64,000 bases of DNA from Gracilaria domingensis (GCA_022539475.1 VCMS01000211.1:34836-98835), one strand, 5' to 3'; shown: positions 37,453 through 46,551, counted from the first letter of the stretch. Notes: a model not told the origin generated them from the sequence alone. Translations and numbers: made by a program.

Positions 37453-38000
37453 ATCAGGTCATCCGGTTTCATGCTGTTCAGAGTAGATCTCATCTGTTGT
37501 GTGAAAGTCTTTCTCCGTTTCTTCCTCGGCGGAACCCGCTGTTCTTCTTCAGAGCTATCCAGAACTTCTATGGCACCTCGATTTCGGCCGTGCCCAATTT
37601 CCCTATAACTCACCTGCGCTCGTTCTCGTGCACTTCTTCGCGGCTCCCCTTCTTCACTGGCAGATGTTGCAGCAGCAGCAGCGGGAGTCCTCCTCTTTGT
37701 CACGGACTGTTTCACTGGTGCGGGGGGCGGAATTACCTTGAGCATCGTCCGCAATCGATTCTGAACGGAAGTCGTGGCAGTTCTAATTGAGTTCATCCTG
37801 CTCCGAACACGCGGCAATGTGTTGAAGTTCACAACTTGTCCCAAAAAGAACTGATTCACAGCTGCGTTGTTGTCTGGGTCTTCAACGTCATCTTCATTCG
37901 ATGGAGCAGACAGACTGATTTCGCGTTTCACCAACACTTCCATCGACTCTTTCTCGTTCAGTTCATTCCTCACTGCTCGAGCTGCGCGGAACAGAGACAC
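37446..38000 (-). CDS. Basic/acidic linker region of the ParB-dioxygenase gene
   Basis: 184 codons of polar sequence with a basic patch (VPPRKKRRKTFTQQ) that could be a nuclear localisation signal, and acidic serine stretches (IEVLDSSEEEQ). It lies in exactly the same frame as the ParB-like ORF upstream and the dioxygenase part downstream, with a single TAG (38028-38030) on one side and a single TAA (37446-37448) on the other. I read it as the middle of one protein of about 1,200 residues. Confidence 0.5.
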   Translation of the reverse strand: MSLFRAARAVRNELNEKESMEVLVKREISLSAPSNEDDVEDPDNNAAVNQFFLGQVVNFNTLPRVRSRMNSIRTATTSVQNRLRTMLKVIPPPAPVKQSVTKRRTPAAAAATSASEEGEPRRSARERAQVSYREIGHGRNRGAIEVLDSSEEEQRVPPRKKRRKTFTQQMRSTLNSMKPDDLMS

Positions 38001-38004
38001 TGCC

Positions 38005-38031
38005 CTATCATAAAAGAAAACTCGAACCTAC
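38005..38031 (-). other. Candidate 27-nt intron spanning the TAG at 38028
   Basis: On the minus strand it starts GTAGGT, has a pyrimidine tract TTTTCTTTT, and ends ATGATAG. Removing it keeps the frame and gives SFEAVSLFRAARAV. No transcript evidence is available. GT...AG pairs are common by chance. Confidence 0.35.
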
Positions 38032-39500
38032 TCAAAGCTTTTCCATTGCTTTGTCTTCGTCGACTTGCCCTTCAATAGAAACATCTGAAGACAATCAAGA
38101 ATGAAGGAAAACTCCTCGGCATCCAAAACATATAGCGGAGTATGGGACAGATGTGTGAGACCTACGTCACTCACAGTCTCACATATATCCTCGAAATGGG
38201 CCAGCATTCCCTCACGAGACATGAGTTGCAGGGCGACATTGGCATATCTCAGGTACTGACGCTCTTGCACAGTCCCAATCAGTTGGCTCTCCTTCAACAC
38301 TTCTGTCACTTCTGCAGGATCCACGTCTGCCGGCGTCACCCCCTCAACATCTTCAATTAGAATGGCGACCACACTAACTATAGAGTGTATCTTGTCTGCA
38401 AACATCATCCTTCGCATGGTACTCGTCGACTCATTGAGGTACGAAGCAACACATAACAATTCCTTCATCCCAATGGGCCTCCCATCTCTTCGTATCAGCA
38501 GATTGCAACGCCAAAACTTGGCTAATCGCTTCCACTTCGGTGCACCAGTCCCTGCCAAATATTGTATAGCTTTCAGACGATGCAAACCATCTACAATGAA
38601 GCACTTCTTCGTTAGGCGTCCCTTGTCAGTATCCCTCTCTCCCGTAGTAGCATCTTGTAAGGCCACCACTGGAGAACCCATCGACTGCAATATCCCCCGC
38701 TCCTCCATACTCTTCACAAGGGCTTCAACGTGGCGTTTACTTACTCCACGGAGTAAATTCGGCGGAGTGTCCACCAGAGTGATGTCAACAGTAACAACAA
38801 CCATCCGGTAGTAATTGAGGTTCACCTTTGGTACCTTCTGACGAATTCGTCTGTACGTTTTGCTCCGAGTACGTGTCCCTTGTATTCCAGACCGCTCGCC
38901 AGAAACACTTGAACGTGTCATTCTTGCGGACAGAAGCACAACGTCATCGTCCTGCTGCTCCGCAGTTTCTGGTGCAGTTTGGGGTACAGATGGACCAGCT
39001 CCTTGTGCGGATTGCGGATCCGCGTCTGGAAGGGGACCTTTTATGATCTCATCCTCCTCTTCTTGCACAGCCGTCCCGTGCTGAACCGTCTGTTTTGACG
39101 CAGAAGTTCCCCTTGTGTCGACGGTCTGATTCATCGCAGGAGAAGCCCTTTTCGACGCAGTGGGCTTCGTAGCGGAGGTAAACTTTGTTTGACCTGTCCG
39201 CTTCGTAGCTGGGGATGCTCTCGTCTCCATAGACCGCCTCGTAACAGACGATGGACCGGCCCGCGGAGGTACTACTGATGCGCTACCTCTCGGTGTTGAC
39301 GAACTTCGAATTGGCTCCGTGCGGCTTCTGGGCGTCATCACCTCACTCATAGCGCTCACCGTTCGTCGCTTGGAGGCCAGAATGCTGGCTGCCACCGGTT
39401 CCATCATTTTCCGGAGATCCTGGATGTATTGTGAAAGATCCAGCCCCCCCCTTCCCCGCCCGCGGGCATAAAACCGCACATTTTTCAAAAAGTCGCCCAA
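38028..39500 (-). CDS. ParB/sulfiredoxin-like domain protein
   Basis: 490 codons. The N-terminal 200 residues are disordered (Ser/Thr/Arg-rich, ATKRTGQTKFTSATKPTASK). The ParB-like domain follows: VDTPPNLLRGVSKRHVEALV, SMEERGILQSMGSPVVAL, then FIVDGLHRLKAIQYLAGTG, where ParB families have G-E/H-R-R. Such domains act as CTP/ATP-dependent DNA clamps or nucleases in bacteria and plasmids, and in eukaryotes they are rare and often in mobile DNA. The first ~30 codons (MGDFLKNVRFYARGRGRGG) come from the GC-rich foldback element at 39440-39640. The natural start is more likely the Met at about 39407. The frame continues after the TAG at 38028 into the linker. Confidence 0.65.
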   Translation of the reverse strand: MGDFLKNVRFYARGRGRGGLDLSQYIQDLRKMMEPVAASILASKRRTVSAMSEVMTPRSRTEPIRSSSTPRGSASVVPPRAGPSSVTRRSMETRASPATKRTGQTKFTSATKPTASKRASPAMNQTVDTRGTSASKQTVQHGTAVQEEEDEIIKGPLPDADPQSAQGAGPSVPQTAPETAEQQDDDVVLLSARMTRSSVSGERSGIQGTRTRSKTYRRIRQKVPKVNLNYYRMVVVTVDITLVDTPPNLLRGVSKRHVEALVKSMEERGILQSMGSPVVALQDATTGERDTDKGRLTKKCFIVDGLHRLKAIQYLAGTGAPKWKRLAKFWRCNLLIRRDGRPIGMKELLCVASYLNESTSTMRRMMFADKIHSIVSVVAILIEDVEGVTPADVDPAEVTEVLKESQLIGTVQERQYLRYANVALQLMSREGMLAHFEDICETVSDVGLTHLSHTPLYVLDAEEFSFILDCLQMFLLKGKSTKTKQWKSFE

Positions 39501-39640
39501 AACGTGCCCGCGGGCGGGGGTCCCGTCGTGTTAGGGTACCTACCCTAACACGAACGACCCCCCCCCCGCCCGCGGGCACGTTCTGGCCACATTCTGGCGC
39601 CTTCCGGAGACCTCCCAAAACACACCCCCCGGCACTTCCT
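39440..39640. repeat. GC-rich half-foldback unit
   Basis: Inverted relative to 40387-40600. It carries GTGTTAGGGTA/CCTACCCTAACAC, CGCCCGCGGGCACGTT and the end GGAGACCTCCC...GGCACTTCC. It overlaps the 5' end of the ParB-like frame. Confidence 0.75.
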
Positions 39641-40386
39641 GTACCCACTGCGTCACCTCAGTGCACCATCCCGTCTTCTCCACCCTCCAGACACTCCCTA
39701 GTTTCCACGCGCACCACACCTACTCTAGAGGAGAGGATGGTGTCCAGTGTTAATGATGTGGGGGAGTCTCTGCATTCTGCGCCGTGTTCCACGAGGGGGG
39801 CTGATATACTGGATGCAACGCCGATGGGCTGGCGGCCGCCCCTGGCGCAGCAATACTTAAGAGCGCCATCGATAGCAGTCTTTCGTAGTCTAGTAGTAAG
39901 CTATGAAACAACTTATAACTTTCAGTAAACTAATCTTTACCGCAGTCATCGACTGTACACGACGCCATTTCATCCCTAAGTTCCTTACGCGCATGCAGCA
40001 CATCGGAGGGCCGCTGATGTGCTCTCCAGCGACCGCGCTCAACAACAGTCTGACTCCGAACCCACGACACCGACCGCTGCTGACACCAGGGTGTGAAGGG
40101 CGTTGCGAATGCGCTTCACACCCTTCCGTACGTGCTCGCCCTCTCCTCTTACCACCTTTGTGCCTCAAACACAAAGCGTCACAGTTCGTAGCCTCTATCG
40201 CAGCTTCGCCTGCTCCCGGGGATTCTGTGGTGGAATACCTCCCTCACGGGCTTGCCGGTCAAGTGCCCAGGAGTTGGTTCGAATCGATGGCTTGCGCAAT
40301 CGATTGCAATCACCAATAGCAATCGGCAATTGCTTTACGAGCTAGTGAAGAGAAGACGCGTTGGTGCATTGAGGTGACGCGGTGGG
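39641..40386. other. Intergenic between divergent ParB and methyltransferase genes
   Basis: No coding region supported. Flanked on both sides by the GC-rich foldback units in inverted orientation. Confidence 0.45.
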
Positions 40387-40726
40387 TGCCGGAAGTGCCG
40401 GGAGGAGTGTTTTGGGAGGTCTCCGGAGGGTGCCAGAATGTGGCCAGAACGTGCCCGGGGGCGGGAGGGGGGGGGGGGGGGGGTCGGTCGTGTTAGGGTA
40501 CGGTACCCTAACACGACCGGATCCCCCCTCCCGCGGGCACGTTTTGGGCGATTCTTTGAAAAAATGTGCGATTTTATGCCCGCGGGCGGGAGGGTCCGGT
40601 CTTGTTAGGGTACCTACCCTAACACGACCGACCCCCCCGCCCCCCCCCCCGCCCGCGGGCACGTTCTAGGCACATTCTGGCCCCCTCCGGAGACCTCCCA
40701 AAAAACTCCTCCCGGCACTTCCGGCA
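40387..40726. mobile_element. Foldback MITE-like element with long terminal inverted repeats
   Basis: About 340 bp. The left arm TGCCGGAAGTGCCGGGAGGA... and the right arm ...TCCTCCCGGCACTTCCGGCA pair over about 70 bp with few mismatches. The interior has two internal palindromes of the form TGTTAGGGTA(C)...(G)TACCCTAACA and very long G and C runs (40464-40483 and 40628-40651). No obvious target-site duplication. Non-coding. Confidence 0.75.
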
Positions 40727-41022
40727 GTGATTTCGCTGCGCACGCCATGCACATATATCAAACTAGAGAAAACTAGCGCTTCACACCCACTTGGTGCGCG
40801 ACTATTAGCACAATACGCGACCTTTGCAATAGCTCCGAATCGCTACGTGGCCGACACGCGACGCTATCGCAATCGCTCGAAACGGCACGGACACCGACGT
40901 CAAAAGGCATCGGACACGGACACGGACGAGACTGGCAGTGCGCTAGGAGGAGCAGCCGAAAGCGGGAGTGCCAAGCGTAGGTCGCCATTTAAAGGCTCGC
41001 CTCCGTTGTTTGCGTTGAAGCG
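40727..41022. other. Presumed promoter region of the methyltransferase-SET gene
   Basis: Unique sequence between the foldback element and the start at 41023. No TATA-like or other defined motif that I can defend. Confidence 0.35.
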
Positions 41023-41292
41023 ATGGATTCCACCGATTATGGAGAGGAGATACATCCTATCGACATGAGTGCTCCGCCTCCGGCGTTCCATGCATATGTC
41101 AGACTTTTCTTGGTTCTTCGCGATGCTTTGGCAAACAGCGATGGAGGCCCTGATTGGCCACGGGACGTGGGATTTAGACGGCTAATAGAGTTCTGCGCCG
41201 AGAACTATAAGGATATTCCGGATGCAAGGAAGACGTTTGAGGAGGCCACTAACTCCAAGAACCTGCAGAACTTGACACTGCAACGGCTGTAA
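41023..41292 (+). CDS. N-terminal piece of the methyltransferase-SET protein
   Basis: 89 codons starting MDSTDYGEEIHPIDMSAPPP, with a helical stretch (YVRLFLVLRDALANSD, IEFCAENYKDIPDARKTFEE). It ends at a TAA (41290-41292), but the next large frame continues in the same phase immediately after. I take it as the true N-terminus of the 41302-44160 protein, interrupted by one stop. No good short-intron candidate covers this one, so it may be a real nonsense mutation. Otherwise translation starts at the Met near 41404. Confidence 0.5.
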   Translation: MDSTDYGEEIHPIDMSAPPPAFHAYVRLFLVLRDALANSDGGPDWPRDVGFRRLIEFCAENYKDIPDARKTFEEATNSKNLQNLTLQRL

Positions 41293-41301
41293 AAGAGTGT
41301 T

Positions 41302-44160
41302 GTGAATAACAAACCTGTGGAGCAACGATATCTTGTAACGAAGCTTCTTGACAAGAAGGACGACGATGAGGACGAGAGACTCCGCGATTTTTTCCTTCCC
41401 CCTATGGATATGAGTATACACCTACCGGTGCGATGCCTGGTTGGTTATTTCATGACCAGGAGAAAGCAGGTTCTGAAGACGACAGTGTTCATCCCACCAA
41501 CAGCTTTGAACCCATTTGAGGTCGTTATATACTTATCATACCTCGGCAACATAATGGGAGAGAACGACAGCATCAGAATGATGAGGAAGAAACAACCGAA
41601 AAAGAAACGAAAAGTGAACCATGCACCATCTGTGTACATACCCACTTTTACGTCGTTCTCCAAAGACAACTGTGTTCGACTGGGATTCGCTATCAGTGAG
41701 GTCATATGGGCATGGAGTTGTTTTGCGGCTCATCTTGGATACACGAACGTTCAGCATATGGTGAAACCATACATTTACATGAATATGCAGACGTTGAAGT
41801 ATACAGCGCTAGAGACACGGGAGTCTGGTTATGCCCCGCCGAGCCAGAGTACTCGATTCAACGCACAGGATGTGCCACAGAGCAGTACCAGTGGATCGAT
41901 GGAGACCTTGAGTGATGAATGCGATACAAACCTCCGAATACTGGCTAAAGAATTTTTGACAGACCTCGAAACCATATGCACCCACGATAGCCTCTATAGC
42001 TTACGGGTTGATCAGATGAGGAACTGGATAGAGTTTTCGGGGATACGGATGGATACCGTATCTGGTTCTGACTCCGGTGAGTTGCCTGCACGATTTCAGA
42101 ACTTTTCGGAGTTGCTATGGAAACCGATACAGGATATGCGTCATGCGTCAGGGTTCAATGTGGGAATTCACGCGAAACCCGATATTGAACTGACGAAAAC
42201 TCCTAAAACTTCCGGTAATGCCGAACCTTCTTCGATCAAGTCTGCCCCATCCCCACCTCGTCGAGAGTATATGGACCTCGTGAGTTCCGATAGCGACGAC
42301 TTCGAGAAGCCGGTGAATCATGCGGAGAATGAATCTCGGGTTGCCGGGTACAACATCCAAAAGACTGGTATTGAGCCGCCCATGAAGGGGATATCCAGTC
42401 TCCTTCGAATGAATATGGACAAGGTGTGGAAGGGGATGAGAAAGTCACACTTTGTAGCGTACAACTGTGACATGAAGGACCTGAGGCACACACACGAAAC
42501 ATTTGTGAATCAGAGTGAGATTTCATGGGGTGAGGCACAGCTTGTCCTAACAGACCCTCCCTTTAACACTCGAAGGAAGAGAAGCAAACGGAATAGTGCT
42601 TATGATGTCTTCAGTGAGGATGACATGATCAGTACGGCTGACTTAATAAGTTCCGCGCTTCGGTCAGGTGGGCACTTCATTATATTCTGTGCCATGGCAC
42701 AGTTTCATGTTTGGCACAGGATACTTTCGGAAACGGCCAGTACGAAAGATGAAGCTGGAAGCGAAGGTAAGCCAGAACTCATGCCTTCGTTTAAAGTGGA
42801 TGGGAATCCACTGGTGTTCATTCGGGATCGAAGTAATGTTGGAGGGAATCCACGGAAGTTTGGGATACAGCCGGTAACGGAGTACGCCGTTCATTGGGTG
42901 AAGCGTGGATTGCGACCATCCGAGGAAGCCAGTCTTACTCCATTTGAGGAGAACAATTTCATTCCTTCTACTTTCCCAGCTAACAGGAATGTAATTGACC
43001 GGGTGCCAAAACCGAGAGCGAGGGAGTGGTTGACATGGAAGGTACATGAGCCAGGTAGCTCAGTACCAGGTGGGCAGTACATAAGACCGGAGCAGAAGTC
43101 GAGGGAGTTAATGAAAGAATTGATATGTCGCTTCACAAGACCGGGTGATCTTGTCATGGACATGTTCGCGGGAACTTTTTCTACGGGTATGGCGTGCCTC
43201 TCGCTTACAAGGCATAGAAAGTTCTTGGGATGCGAGAAGAATAGGCCATGTTTCAGCCATGCGAAGCACCATATAACGACTCTTATGGGCGAAGTTCTTC
43301 GCGGGGGGAAGAATGACATCGTGGTTGAACAGGAGGTGGTGGATGCTGCTTCAACGACTTATGAACGGGTTCCACATCGGGACCGAGGTCGGCTTGAATG
43401 GGAGCCTCAATTTGGATACCCCCAGTACCAAGTGATGCCTGCACATATTACTCAGTTCCTAGGAAGATACTGGAAGGACTGGGAGTTTGTCGACAAGTGT
43501 GCACGGCATACTGTAGATCTTTGGGAGGAGAAGTACCGAGGAGCTCTGAATCTAATGGATATGCATATGTTGTTGACTGTTGAAGCCAATCGCTATCGCT
43601 TACATGTAGCATCTTCTAAGATTCGACATCCCCGTGCTGGTATGGGGGTGTTCACGGAACATAGGATATTGGCTGGGGAAACTATCTGTCATTTTTATGG
43701 AACTTTGGTATACACGGATCTGACGAACCGGAAGGAAAGACACTTAACGTATGGAAGTGGCTGTCTCGGAGCAACTCCAGTGCGGTACAAGTTGTTTTCT
43801 ATGATGGTCACTGTGACTGGTTCGGAGTTTCTGCACCTGAGGAACAGACCAGGACAGGCTCAGGATAGAAAGGAGAGCGAAGTCTACATTGTCCCGGCGC
43901 CTTTTTGTACCGGGGGCTACATTAACGACGCCGGGTACCATGCCGGGGATCCCGATTTATCGCAGCCCCGGTCAAACATGACTCGAAGTGCCAATATGCA
44001 GATGGTGGAAGCGAAGTCCGTGATACTGTTTAAGTCCGACCTTTCTAACTATGTTCTACTTCGTTGTAGAACAGTAAGAGATATTGAGAGGGGCGAAGAG
44101 TTGTATTTCAACTACGGAGAGCAGTACGCATGGGACTGGGCTCTTATATTGGAGCAATAG
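41302..44160 (+). CDS. DNA N4/N6-methyltransferase fused to a SET domain
   Basis: 952 codons, with the true start uncertain (see the preceding piece). Residues 1-400 are of unknown fold with a basic KKQPKKKRKVNH nuclear-localisation-like motif. The methyltransferase follows with catalytic DPPF in LVLTDPPFNTRRKRSK (about residue 417) and, 200 residues later, the AdoMet-binding loop LVMDMFAGTFSTGMACLSL with LGCEKNRPCFSHAKHHI. This IV-before-I order is that of beta-class N4-cytosine/N6-adenine DNA methyltransferases. The C-terminal 170 residues are a SET domain: IRHPRAGMGVFTEHRILAGE, GYINDAGYHAGD and GEELYFNYGEQYAWDW, as in protein lysine methyltransferases. DNA and histone methylation activities in one chain would let the element mark its own chromatin. 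It is divergent from the ParB/dioxygenase gene. Confidence 0.8.
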   Translation: MNNKPVEQRYLVTKLLDKKDDDEDERLRDFFLPPMDMSIHLPVRCLVGYFMTRRKQVLKTTVFIPPTALNPFEVVIYLSYLGNIMGENDSIRMMRKKQPKKKRKVNHAPSVYIPTFTSFSKDNCVRLGFAISEVIWAWSCFAAHLGYTNVQHMVKPYIYMNMQTLKYTALETRESGYAPPSQSTRFNAQDVPQSSTSGSMETLSDECDTNLRILAKEFLTDLETICTHDSLYSLRVDQMRNWIEFSGIRMDTVSGSDSGELPARFQNFSELLWKPIQDMRHASGFNVGIHAKPDIELTKTPKTSGNAEPSSIKSAPSPPRREYMDLVSSDSDDFEKPVNHAENESRVAGYNIQKTGIEPPMKGISSLLRMNMDKVWKGMRKSHFVAYNCDMKDLRHTHETFVNQSEISWGEAQLVLTDPPFNTRRKRSKRNSAYDVFSEDDMISTADLISSALRSGGHFIIFCAMAQFHVWHRILSETASTKDEAGSEGKPELMPSFKVDGNPLVFIRDRSNVGGNPRKFGIQPVTEYAVHWVKRGLRPSEEASLTPFEENNFIPSTFPANRNVIDRVPKPRAREWLTWKVHEPGSSVPGGQYIRPEQKSRELMKELICRFTRPGDLVMDMFAGTFSTGMACLSLTRHRKFLGCEKNRPCFSHAKHHITTLMGEVLRGGKNDIVVEQEVVDAASTTYERVPHRDRGRLEWEPQFGYPQYQVMPAHITQFLGRYWKDWEFVDKCARHTVDLWEEKYRGALNLMDMHMLLTVEANRYRLHVASSKIRHPRAGMGVFTEHRILAGETICHFYGTLVYTDLTNRKERHLTYGSGCLGATPVRYKLFSMMVTVTGSEFLHLRNRPGQAQDRKESEVYIVPAPFCTGGYINDAGYHAGDPDLSQPRSNMTRSANMQMVEAKSVILFKSDLSNYVLLRCRTVRDIERGEELYFNYGEQYAWDWALILEQ

Positions 44161-44905
44161 ATGAGTTCAGTACCGAATAGAAAGTAAATATGATTGTGAA
44201 TGTTGCAGCTGCCTGCAACAAGCGTTGTAAATGTACACTGGAGCTCTTCATCTATTTGTAACGGCGATATTTGCGACTCATTGGGCACCTCAACTTCCTA
44301 AAAAGCAGAAACTGCGCAGTCACTCCCCTACCGATACAGCCGATGGTGGACGTGCAGTCTGCGGCATCTGCCGCAGATTGCGCCTACACCCGCTCCATCA
44401 TGGGGATATGGTACATGTAATATAGCGAAGTAGTGGTTAGCAAAAGCGGTCGATAGAAGAATAGATACGAATAAAACGGTATGATTTCATAATGGGCATC
44501 ATCTGTACTAGCACTAGTATTCCATGCGTTGCAGGGTATCATTCCGCAGAAGGTATCGTGTAATGTGCACCTTAATGGAAACTGAACCTAGACTTCGCGA
44601 AATACAGTTCAGGTAGCCCTCGACTAAAGAACTAGCACGAGTGGAAAACCCACCAGTATTTACTGCACAGCGATTCTGGACGACCCAAGCAATTATCTCC
44701 AAATTTTGAAATAATTGATTTCGATATTTTTTCAAAAAATTTACTGGACGACCCTTGCCAATTTCTGGACGACCCTCGCCAAAAACTAGCATCTGCAAGA
44801 GACAGACGGTCTCCCGGAATATCTGAACCATGCATCCCCCCCTAACCCCTCCCCCCCCCCCCCCCCCCAACAATTTCGTTTCATTACCCTGTTTATCTCC
44901 ACAAC
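44161..44905. other. Intergenic with 451-bp direct repeat and a C-run
   Basis: Contains copy 1 of the 451-bp repeat (44358-44808) and a run of about 20 C at 44848-44868. No gene. Confidence 0.6.
44358..44808. repeat. 451-bp direct repeat, left copy
   Basis: Matches 51799-52248 in the same orientation with about 95% identity, from TCTGCGGCATCTGCCGCAGA to AGACAGACG. It begins with a small palindrome TGCGGCA/TGCCGCA. The two copies bracket the AT-hook/coiled-coil gene and the transposase gene. Confidence 0.9.
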
Positions 44906-45573
44906 ATGGGTATAACGCCGAGAAAGCGAAATAGTACGCAGCGGAACAAGAGTGGACAGAAGAAGAGAAGAGCATCGGATGATACGAATCAGGCTACAAG
45001 CACCGCACTTCCTAAACGGTAGTCGTCTTCGACGAAGGAGAGAGTCAGTGGGCGTCCTTCTACAGTACTCTCTCGCCCATCTTGCAGCGGAGTGTCTTCC
45101 GGGATTGCGTCAAGAATTCGTGGATCAGCGAACGATGTCGTGCCGTCAACTGCCGATAATGCAAATCGTGCATCTGTCTCTACTCCTCAAGAAGATGAGG
45201 TAACTCGGCCCAGCGGGTCAGGACAGGAGGGCATGACACTGGAACTAAAGAGGTTCGTATGACACCAAAACCTTCATGTTCCCGGCCGATATCGAAGACC
45301 GGAGCTACGGGGGCGCGGGTTACGCCCCCCAGTGGATCTGGACAACAAGGGACAATGATGAGAAGTCGTGAGAGCCCTAGTATATTAGGATCGTCACGTC
45401 CCTCCCTGTCTTCTAGAACTGGGGCCGCTATGAATCGTATCATGCCTCGCAATGGGTCCGGACAAGGGAGAAAGACAATAAGAAATCGAGAGACAACTGA
45501 TAGACGAGTTACTTCTCGACCTTCCCCTCTTTCCAGAACGGGGGCCGTTGCAGCTCGTACGAGGCCCAATTAA
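44906..45573 (+). CDS. 5' part of AT-hook-like nuclear protein with short introns or stops
   Basis: The ATG at 44906 opens a strongly basic frame (MGITPRKRNS, QKKRRASDD) that meets a TAG at 45020. Removing 45019-45048 (GTAGTC...GTCAG, 30 nt) creates LPKRGRPSTV, a typical AT-hook core (GRP flanked by basic residues). The frame then meets TGA at 45260. Removing 45257-45297 (GTATGA...CGAAG, 41 nt) moves it into the frame of the next open stretch (TGATGARVTPPSGSG), which has imperfect Ser/Arg/Gly repeats (SGSGQQGT, NGSGQGRK). This frame is open to a TAA at 45571 and continues in phase at 45613. It is probably the N-terminal DNA-binding tail of the protein that follows. Confidence 0.5.
45019..45048 (+). 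other. Candidate 30-nt intron
   Basis: GTAGTC at the 5' end, GTCAG at the 3' end, phase 2. It covers the in-frame TAG at 45020-45022, and splicing would rebuild an AT-hook-like PKRGRPS. No transcript evidence. Confidence 0.45.
45257..45297 (+). other. Candidate 41-nt intron
   Basis: GTATGA donor, CGAAG acceptor, phase 0. It covers the in-frame TGA at 45260 and has the right length to switch to the open frame that follows. Confidence 0.4.
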
Positions 45574-45612
45574 TCTGATATACGATGCCATGGAGGAGGA
45601 CAGACACGGCAG

Positions 45613-46551
45613 TTGGAGCTCGGAGCCGTGCCAAGGGTGGACACAGAACGCCTGCAGCCTCTCGTGTGTAAGGGTATGGCACATGAGGATAGTTCCGATA
45701 ACGAAATAACACCGAATCCTGCGGCATTACCGGGGCCTGTCGCCGAAGAGGATTGGGAAATAACGGAAGATATCCAAACTGGTGTGAATTCAAGATCTAT
45801 GAACAGACCTGATCTTTTAAATGAACTGAATTGCTTGAAAGAAAAGTTTAAGACGCTACAAGAGGACTTGATGGTTCGGGATATTCTAGTGAAGGTCGCC
45901 CAAGAGCAGAGTACGGCTTTGAAAAAGAGGCTTGAAGAGAAGGATCTAGTCATTGAAGGGCTAAGGTGGGCACTGAAACAGGAGGGAGATAGGAGTACAC
46001 GTGCTGGTGAACCTGGGCAGACAGGTCGAAAAAAGCATAAAATTGAGGTGTGCGACGAGTTTCGAGGGGTTGCTCGAGCAGTGTATCAAAACATGCTGAC
46101 GTGGGCAAGGAGAGAAACAAGTGAGCTATGGCTCGAAGGTGAGTCGCTCACCCGAAATTGGGGTAACCGTGCCGAGAAGGTGGAAGACGCAACTGAGAGT
46201 GGGGAAGGGCTTATTGAGCCGGAGGAAGGTGGTTCATACATGGTTCCTAAAAACCCCGTGGAGCTCTTGGGCAGTTTTGGCATGTTCACACCGTCGGTAG
46301 AGGGGGGGCCAGATGCTTTGCTGAAGAAAATGGTTGAAAGCGAGTTGAAGGAGTTGAGCTGGGAAGGTATTAGAAAAGCATCTCTTACCGACAGGTGTAT
46401 ACTGGAACTTTGTGCAGATATGTGCCTTAGACAGAGAATGCGGCAGACCATGAGTGACGTCGTGGGTGTTCGTAAGAGAAATACGAGGGATAAACTATTT
46501 CTGCTCCTGGGGTACGATCTGATTTGGAGAGGAACAAAGCTGGTAGAATAG
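45613..46551 (+). CDS. Coiled-coil protein of the transposon-like unit, middle part
   Basis: 312 codons. Acidic start (HEDSSDNEITPNPAALPGPV), a leucine-rich coiled coil (LNELNCLKEKFKTLQEDLMV, VKVAQEQSTALKKRLEEKDL), then a helical globular part without a recognised domain (ARAVYQNMLTWARRETSELW). It has no good ATG near its start and is in frame with the preceding piece, so it is not an independent gene. It ends at TAG 46549-46551 and continues in phase at 46570. It is divergently arranged to nothing and convergent with the transposase gene, as expected for a second protein of a DNA transposon. Confidence 0.55.
   Translation: MELGAVPRVDTERLQPLVCKGMAHEDSSDNEITPNPAALPGPVAEEDWEITEDIQTGVNSRSMNRPDLLNELNCLKEKFKTLQEDLMVRDILVKVAQEQSTALKKRLEEKDLVIEGLRWALKQEGDRSTRAGEPGQTGRKKHKIEVCDEFRGVARAVYQNMLTWARRETSELWLEGESLTRNWGNRAEKVEDATESGEGLIEPEEGGSYMVPKNPVELLGSFGMFTPSVEGGPDALLKKMVESELKELSWEGIRKASLTDRCILELCADMCLRQRMRQTMSDVVGVRKRNTRDKLFLLLGYDLIWRGTKLVE

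Larger units (their letters stand above)
34628..39500. repeat. Segmental duplication, copy A (copy B at 60467-64000)
   Basis: From TATATCTCAATACCC onward the sequence matches 60467 to the window end in the same orientation, at roughly 95% identity in the HAD part and lower further right. It includes the HAD paralogue and the ParB/dioxygenase gene. Copy B runs off the window, so the full unit is longer than 3.5 kb. Confidence 0.88.

Noticed and set aside
39520-40625. Telomere repeats (TTAGGG)
   Set aside because: TTAGGG occurs only as single copies inside short palindromes of the foldback element, not as tandem arrays.
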